In this document: piece after piece, positions 8,886 to 12,245 of the stretch
Position numbering within the stretch: the stretch's first letter is position 1
Layout: every line of letters begins with the position of its first letter
Assembly: GCA_949123685.1 (NCBI GenBank)
Contig: CASBHZ010000087.1
Location: 1 to 12,245 of the forward strand
Reading direction: 5' to 3'
DNA: 12,245 bases
Source of the DNA: an uncultured Bacteroidales bacterium
GTDB lineage: Bacteria > Bacteroidota > Bacteroidia > Bacteroidales > Muribaculaceae
Program-made: the position numbers and the translations under genes
The notes under the pieces: generated by a model
Told to the model about the DNA's origin: nothing
Seen by the model: only the letters and a program-made list of their open reading frames with translations
Database searches by the model: none

Positions 8886-8920
8886 TAAGTATGACTCGCA
8901 AATTAGTTAATGCATATTCT
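8886..8920. repeat. 35-bp direct repeat, copy 1
   Basis: Positions 8886-8920 are identical to 10757-10791. This copy covers the last four codons and stop of the intact double-glycine protein gene plus 21 bp beyond it. A second matched word, GCATTCCTTTATGAA, follows at 8955-8969 and at 10841-10855. It marks a duplication boundary. Confidence 0.95.
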
Positions 8921-9380
8921 CCATCATCTTTAAATGATTCTGGATTGCATGTGCGCATTCCTTTATGAATGTTAATTCATCATAAACACGCAGGGTTATT
9001 GTTAACGTATTCGGATTGTATTGTCCAGACTCCTTAATTGTCGGATCCAGAAAGAAGCGTATATTCGAATTTTTTATAAATTCAGCTAATTGTGGATATT
9101 GAGACAGGAAACCATTGATTTGGGCGTAGAAATTCCTGTTTTCCTCATAGGAGAGATCATCATTGCCGTATGGCTCATTTTGATCGAAATCTTCATAATC
9201 TGGGTTATTTCTTTGGTCGTAGTCATCATCTATTTCGGGGTTTTCTCTTTCCGGATCATAATTATCAGGATAAACTGCCAATTCCGGTAGATACGTACCA
9301 AGCCCTCCCAATAATTGTTTGCTTTCAATCAATGTTAGTTCCGGTAACTCAAGTTCTAATTGGTTTAAAGATTTCTTCAT
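8907..9380 (-). CDS. Double-glycine-leader secreted protein, acidic linker
   Basis: A 157-aa protein of unrecognised family. From the ATG at 9380 it opens with MKKSLNQLELELPELTLIE, then SKQLLGG. This is a leader of the Bacteroidetes double-glycine type, with GG at 25-26, the usual cleavage site of C39-peptidase ABC exporters. Residues about 39-79 are Asp/Asn/Tyr/Pro/Glu-rich and low-complexity. The C-terminal domain (about 83-157) ends with FIKECAHAIQNH: KECAH (140-144) looks like a zincin HExxH whose first His is Lys, so a scaffold without full metal ligation is possible. It starts 31 nt after gene A's stop, suggesting an operon. No exporter is in the window. An in-frame ATG at 9431 would destroy the leader layout. 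A broken relative lies at 10778-10858. Confidence 0.75.
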   Translation of the reverse strand: MKKSLNQLELELPELTLIESKQLLGGLGTYLPELAVYPDNYDPERENPEIDDDYDQRNNPDYEDFDQNEPYGNDDLSYEENRNFYAQINGFLSQYPQLAEFIKNSNIRFFLDPTIKESGQYNPNTLTITLRVYDELTFIKECAHAIQNHLKMMENMH

Positions 9381-9411
9381 AATAAAATAATTTGTTAATT
9401 CAATCTTGTAT

Positions 9412-9942
9412 TTAGAACTTCTTGTTTGCAAGTATTAAAAATTGATTATATATTTGACACGGTGGGAATTTAATCATTTTAGCATTTCTTATAAAAGAAT
9501 CGATAGCTTGTAAATTATAAGATTCCTTATCTTCCATACACAGAGAAACATATGTAATATCTCCGTTGGGTGAGACCGTTACGTGAATCACATCGACTTT
9601 TTTCGTTGAATCCGCAAATCCTATTATTGAAGCATATAATTGTTTTATTTTGCGACGCGATTCTCGTGCTTCTTGTTCGTATTCAGTTCCCCCACATGAG
9701 AAATCATAAAGCTCTCGAGTTGTATAGCCGGGGTTAAGTTGTTTTGGGGTGTAGTATTTCCCCAGCTCAAACCTTATGTTTTTGTTCTTTATAAAACTAA
9801 AAGATATGGTGTCGTTTAAATTGATCTTATTTGCAGTTGCGACGCATAAATTGTCGCATTCATTTTTATTCTGAGAATAAATAGATTGCGACAGCATTAA
9901 AAGAACGCATATTATGATAATCTGGAATTTCGGATATGACAT
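9412..9942 (-). CDS. Signal-peptide protein A, paralogue of B
   Basis: A 176-aa protein of unknown function. MSYPKFQIIIICVLLMLSQS is a Sec-type signal peptide, probably cleaved near SIYSQ, giving a periplasmic or secreted mature protein without a convincing lipobox. The C-terminal part has SPNGDITYVS (124-133) followed by a helix-like stretch and MIKFPPC (156-162). This vdV-PNG-i-yVS...kFPP order is loosely like the TonB C-terminal fold, but the match is weak. It aligns along its length with gene B (NDTISFSFI vs TDSISIKYI; PNGDITYVS vs PNGNVIYVS). The ATG at 9942 is preferred over TTG at 9948. It precedes the double-glycine protein by 31 nt. A putative invertible segment lies directly upstream. 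Confidence 0.7.
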   Translation of the reverse strand: MSYPKFQIIIICVLLMLSQSIYSQNKNECDNLCVATANKINLNDTISFSFIKNKNIRFELGKYYTPKQLNPGYTTRELYDFSCGGTEYEQEARESRRKIKQLYASIIGFADSTKKVDVIHVTVSPNGDITYVSLCMEDKESYNLQAIDSFIRNAKMIKFPPCQIYNQFLILANKKF

Positions 9943-9957
9943 AAACAACTATATTGT

Positions 9958-10141
9958 AAGTAAGTAATAAAAATTAATCGATATATATAAGTAATGAAAT
10001 CTTCCACTATAAAATTTGTTCTTTTTGGTTGTTTTTACTTTGCAATTCAGTCGCATATATTTATATGCACCTTCATTACGCGGCAAAAACATCTCAAAAA
10101 TAACGGCGTTTTATATGTGCATTAATTTTTATTACTTACTT
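9958..10141. repeat. Perfect 21-bp inverted repeats around 142 bp (possible invertible promoter)
   Basis: Arms at 9958-9978 and 10121-10141 are exact reverse complements (AAGTAAGTAATAAAA... on the left), enclosing 142 bp with no ORF. The interior holds a plus-strand TTACTTTGCAATT (10035-10047), one base from the promoter core TAACTTTGCAATT found upstream of the 87-aa gene. It also holds a minus-strand TATTTTTG (10102-10095) matching TAnnTTTG, and a small dyad GCATATA-TT-TATATGC (10053-10068). Arm length and spacing resemble the invertible capsule promoters of Bacteroides. No target-site duplication is obvious outside the arms, which argues against a MITE. No recombinase gene is in the window. 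Confidence 0.6.
10095..10102 (-). promoter_or_regulatory. Candidate -7 box TATTTTTG facing gene A
   Basis: On the minus strand this reads TATTTTTG, an exact TAnnTTTG match inside the inverted-repeat-bounded segment, oriented toward gene A with a predicted leader of about 145 nt. There is no -33 TTTG at normal spacing. Confidence 0.3.
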
Positions 10142-10156
10142 GGATTATTTCTTTTG

Positions 10157-10720
10157 TCAATATTTATTTAGTCTGTGAGCTTTTGTATAAGGAAGATACA
10201 TAATTTCATGATAGACTTCACTTGGTGGGAATTTAATTTTCTTGGAGTGAGTTAGAAACGAATATATAGATTTGACAGGTGCAACGCTATTATACTTAGC
10301 TGTAGAATACGACACATAGATAACATTTCCATTTGGGTTTATAATAAATGTGATTATGTCTGCTGCTCTTTTTTTACCAATGTTATTACATGTATCGGTA
10401 CTGATCAGAGAGTGGAATAATCTATTTAATTTGTCAAACGCAATTTTATATTCACTTTGTTCTTTATATTTTGTCCATATGTCACGCAGTGTACTATTCT
10501 TTAATTTTCTATTGAATGGACGTATGTCTATATATCCACCTGATGAAAAAGCTAATTTTTCGCGATTGATATATTTTATACTAATGGAGTCTGTTGTGTC
10601 CGAGGTTTGGCTCTTCATAGAACTTAATTCCGAATCTGACTCGCATATATGCCCAAAGGCAATTGGGAATGAGACTAAAAACAATGTGAATATCAATATT
10701 AATTTAAGTTTCATGATCAT
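10157..10720 (-). CDS. Signal-peptide protein B, paralogue of A
   Basis: A 187-aa protein of unknown function. MIMKLKLILIFTLFLVSFPI is a Sec-type signal peptide ending near AFG, with cleavage likely before HICES; Met3 (10714) is an equally good start. Like gene A it has a C-terminal NPNGNVIYVS (128-137) and KIKFPP (161-166), with the central region also alignable. It differs by lacking A's cysteines at CGG and FPPC. It is separated from A by the inverted-repeat-bounded segment. Upstream, the 35-bp repeat and the remnant of a double-glycine gene end 57 bp before its start. The gene order suggests an older unit of exported protein plus double-glycine protein that duplicated. Base composition is AT-rich, unlike the housekeeping genes. 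Confidence 0.7.
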   Translation of the reverse strand: MIMKLKLILIFTLFLVSFPIAFGHICESDSELSSMKSQTSDTTDSISIKYINREKLAFSSGGYIDIRPFNRKLKNSTLRDIWTKYKEQSEYKIAFDKLNRLFHSLISTDTCNNIGKKRAADIITFIINPNGNVIYVSYSTAKYNSVAPVKSIYSFLTHSKKIKFPPSEVYHEIMYLPYTKAHRLNKY

Positions 10721-10756
10721 AATTTTAGATTCTTATTCCCTATATAATGAAGTTTA

Positions 10757-10791
10757 TAAGTATGACTCGCAAATTAGTTAATGCATATTCT
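10757..10791. repeat. 35-bp direct repeat, copy 2
   Basis: Identical to 8886-8920. Here it contains the stop codon of the degenerate double-glycine-protein remnant and lies 37 bp ahead of the start of gene B. The next shared word (10841-10855) is 15 nt farther away than in copy 1, a multiple of three. Confidence 0.95.
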
Positions 10792-10858
10792 GAGCGGATT
10801 CTTTAGGGGATTTAAGAAAGCTCACAATGGAGCAATGCAGGCATTCCTTTATGAAAGA
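10778..10858 (-). pseudogene. 3' remnant of a double-glycine-leader protein gene
   Basis: This minus-strand frame reads SFIKECLHCSIVSFLK, then ends in SAQNMH-stop. The intact gene ends TFIKECAHAIQNH and then MENMH-stop. The shared FIKEC and NMH-stop, the same reading frame, and the exact 35-bp DNA repeat over the stop show common origin. The frame stays open upstream only to 10909, where a stop precedes it, with no start codon and no leader or acidic linker. It also overlaps the 3' end of the 87-aa gene in another frame. It is therefore a truncated relic, probably left by a duplication or recombination. Confidence 0.75.
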
Positions 10859-10883
10859 ATTACTTGCAGTCTTATATGGTATA

Positions 10884-11147
10884 TCACTTTTTGCAGATAT
10901 GTTCTCGATTTACGCGATATACAAGTACTCCGGATAGAACAACAAAAATAATTGCGAATAACCCGGTGAAACCTTTCATAAGCAGCAAATGTCGGTAAGA
11001 TAGTTGCTCCATCCAAATCAACATAGCTAACATGAGGACTAAAGAGATTGAGATGGCGACAATCGCACAGTATTTTAATTTTCTGTTTGCGGGTTTGTTG
11101 TATAGTTTGTTTAATTCTTCCCGTGAACCAATTTCAATCATTCCCAT
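10884..11147 (-). CDS. Small two-helix membrane protein
   Basis: An 87-aa protein of no recognised family. The N-terminus is short and polar (MGMIEIGSREELNKLYNKPA), followed by a hydrophobic helix at about 25-45, a short polar loop with EQLSYRHLLL, a second helix at about 59-77 and a basic tail VNREHICKK. Both ends are likely cytoplasmic. Met1 (11147) and Met3 (11141) are both possible starts. A TAACTTTG box lies about 73 bp upstream. It is co-oriented with, and upstream of, the duplicated secreted-protein cluster, so it may be part of that accessory unit, perhaps in immunity or export, but this is speculation from position alone. Confidence 0.6.
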   Translation of the reverse strand: MGMIEIGSREELNKLYNKPANRKLKYCAIVAISISLVLMLAMLIWMEQLSYRHLLLMKGFTGLFAIIFVVLSGVLVYRVNREHICKK

Positions 11148-11219
11148 AATCTATAAGTTTTGATGTCGTAATACTGAAGTTGTTTAAACTAATTTAATTT
11201 TTGTTATCTACTAAAATTG

Positions 11220-11227
11220 CAAAGTTA
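11220..11227 (-). promoter_or_regulatory. Candidate -7 box TAACTTTG for the 87-aa gene
   Basis: The minus strand reads TAACTTTG followed by CAATT, an exact TAnnTTTG match sharing ten bases (TAACTTTGCA) with the eno promoter candidate. It predicts a leader of about 65 nt. The -33 element is not clear. Confidence 0.5.
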
Positions 11228-11560
11228 AAAATTTATGTCAATATACAGCACTGTCCATTAAAATTTATGTCTTATATTCGCTTTTAAACCGGTATTTCTC
11301 AACAATCGAAATGCTCCTACTAAGTCGTCAAAACATCTGGCTATATATCCTACATTATAAATTTCAAGTTAGATAATTGTCACGAAAAGCATAACACAGA
11401 GACATGAGGGGACAGAGGTTTTCCTTGCACCTACATTTAGGCTTGAGCCCAATGTTTTTAGGCACCGGGGGTCGTAAACGACCTGACAGAGGCACGGAGC
11501 CGGATTCAGCAATGTTAAATGTTCCGATTTCTCTCTGCGCCAAGCCAACACACATAGAAA

Positions 11561-11661
11561 ACTCCAACCATTCACAACCACATAACAACCACTCTTAAAG
11601 ATGTATTCTGTTTAAGAGTAAATATAAAAGTGGTTGTCACGTGGTTATATGTGGTTGGAGT
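11561..11661. repeat. Imperfect inverted repeat, AACCAC family
   Basis: ACTCCAACCA (11561-11570) pairs with TGGTTGGAGT (11652-11661). AACCACATAACAACCAC pairs imperfectly with GTGGTTGTCACGTGGTT, and CTCTTAAA (11592-11599) pairs with TTTAAGAG (11611-11618). Arms share CTCCAACCA and CAACCAC with the inverted repeat at 3227-3297, so both appear to be copies of one intergenic hairpin element. Confidence 0.65.
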
Positions 11662-11813
11662 ATAAATAAAATATGATTGGTTTGGACAGAGGGATAAATG
11701 GAGATTTATAGGATGGAATTGGGAATATTAAACTGAATACCCTAAAATTAATTAAACTTGATAAATATAAAACTGTTTAAATAAATAAAGCTACTTACTA
11801 AAAATTATAAATC

Positions 11814-12098
11814 ATGGAAAACTTAGATGTGCCTGGCATAAAATACATAAAAATTATTGTATATTGTGCTGTGATGATTGGACTTATAGGTATCTTTATA
11901 GATTCAAAAGCCTCTCTTTTGTCTATATGGATAAGTGTCGGTGTCTTCGATATGTGCATGGCATATGTAATAATATATCTTTTTGCGAAAGGTAAGGCTC
12001 GAGAATTTAGCAAATATATATTTTATGAAATGCTATTAGCCGTAATACTCACAGGTGTCGCCATATATGTATCTGTTAATCACTTATTTATTACATAA
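11814..12098 (+). CDS. Small three-helix membrane protein
   Basis: A 94-aa protein with no family I recognise. MENLDVPGIKYIK is followed by three hydrophobic segments at roughly 13-29, 33-57 and 69-91, separated by short polar turns (DSKAS; FAKGKAREFSKY). The turn after the second helix is basic, so the N-terminus is probably outside and the C-terminus inside or vice versa; this is not resolved. The ATG at 11814 is preceded by a strongly AT-rich leader, as is usual in Bacteroidales. It faces away from the secreted-protein cluster and shows no clear similarity to the 87-aa membrane protein. A 12-bp hairpin overlaps its stop codon. Confidence 0.6.
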   Translation: MENLDVPGIKYIKIIVYCAVMIGLIGIFIDSKASLLSIWISVGVFDMCMAYVIIYLFAKGKAREFSKYIFYEMLLAVILTGVAIYVSVNHLFIT

Positions 12099-12106
12099 AT
12101 AAGTGA
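12080..12106 (+). terminator. AT-rich hairpin over the 94-aa gene stop
   Basis: TCACTTATTTAT (12080-12091) and ATAAATAAGTGA (12095-12106) are perfect 12-bp arms around TAC. The stop codon TAA at 12096-12098 lies inside the right arm. There is no U-tract after it, so termination is possible but weakly supported. Confidence 0.35.
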
Positions 12107-12245
12107 AAACATTAAAACGAAAATAAAATGATTTTAATCTCACATATCATCAACTTGCTCTTTTAAATCTTTCTTATTAGCTTATTTACAAAATAGGGAC
12201 AGTTTGAAAAATGTAAATAGTTTGATATTGAAAATAAAAAAGGAA

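Larger units (their letters stand above)
11148..11813. other. 666-bp non-coding stretch with composite repeats
   Basis: No convincing gene is seen between the two small membrane-protein genes. From left to right it holds a promoter-like box for the 87-aa gene (11220-11227), a 12-bp direct repeat AAAATTTATGTC (11228-11239 and 11260-11271), and a GC-richer block (about 11390-11540) rich in ACACAGAG and GACAGAGGCACGGAG words with a short hairpin GGTCGT-AA-ACGACC (11470-11483). The AACCAC-type inverted repeat (11561-11661) and a very AT-rich tail follow. Two overlapping short ORFs in the GC-richer block look like chance readings of repeat DNA. Confidence 0.6.

Noticed and set aside
9381..9431. 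Upstream in-frame start for the double-glycine protein
   Set aside because: It would place 17 extra residues ahead of the leader and overlap gene A's stop. MKKSLNQLELE is the typical leader opening.
9958..10141. MITE or insertion-sequence remnant
   Set aside because: Inverted ends fit, but no target-site duplication or transposase remnant is visible and the interior has promoter-like boxes. Kept as a secondary explanation only.
11364..11598. Short overlapping ORFs on both strands in the intergenic block
   Set aside because: Three frames open across the same low-complexity repeat DNA, with no start context and no domain-like sequence.
12128..12166. 12-codon ORF MILISHIINLLF near the right edge
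   Set aside because: Too short, AT-rich, no supporting context. A gene may begin beyond the window after the AAAAAGGAA at the end, but it cannot be seen.

Overview
The window reads as a chromosome segment from a Bacteroidales gut bacterium. The moderately GC-rich core genes suggest Muribaculaceae or a relative, but family level is a guess. The reasons are: no Shine-Dalgarno sites ahead of the starts, several exact matches to the Bacteroidales promoter -7 box TAnnTTTG, and a protein with a Bacteroidetes-style double-glycine leader. No rRNA, tRNA, CRISPR array or transposase gene is visible.

Positions 1-7030 are housekeeping. On the minus strand lie fabD (malonyl-CoA:ACP transacylase) and, after a 217-bp heptamer-repeat spacer, asd (aspartate-semialdehyde dehydrogenase), which ends at a perfect 26-bp hairpin. 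Divergent from fabD is a ZIP-family metal transporter. It converges on an MgtC/SapB membrane protein that is co-oriented with, and 9 bp downstream of, a RecD/Dda-like superfamily-1 helicase. Divergent from the helicase is eno (enolase), preceded by a structured, heptamer-containing leader and followed by a strong intrinsic terminator.

Positions 7031-12245 are accessory and visibly AT-richer to the right. An AbiE type IV toxin-antitoxin pair (abiEi-abiEii, ATGA overlap) is followed upstream by a small minus-strand cluster. The cluster holds a protein with a double-glycine leader, an acidic linker and a degenerate zincin-like KECAH motif, plus two paralogous signal-peptide proteins (A and B), and a decayed C-terminal copy of the double-glycine protein. 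A 35-bp exact direct repeat marks the 3' ends of the intact and the broken copy, so the cluster arose by local duplication. Between A and B lies a 142-bp segment bounded by perfect 21-bp inverted repeats. It contains promoter-like -7 boxes on both strands and resembles a Bacteroidales invertible promoter that could phase-vary gene A and the double-glycine protein. Two small predicted membrane proteins and a 666-bp non-coding stretch with composite repeats fill the right end.

The most unusual points are the putative invertible segment with its duplicated export-type cassette, and the heptamer arrays of similar design directly upstream of both asd and eno.
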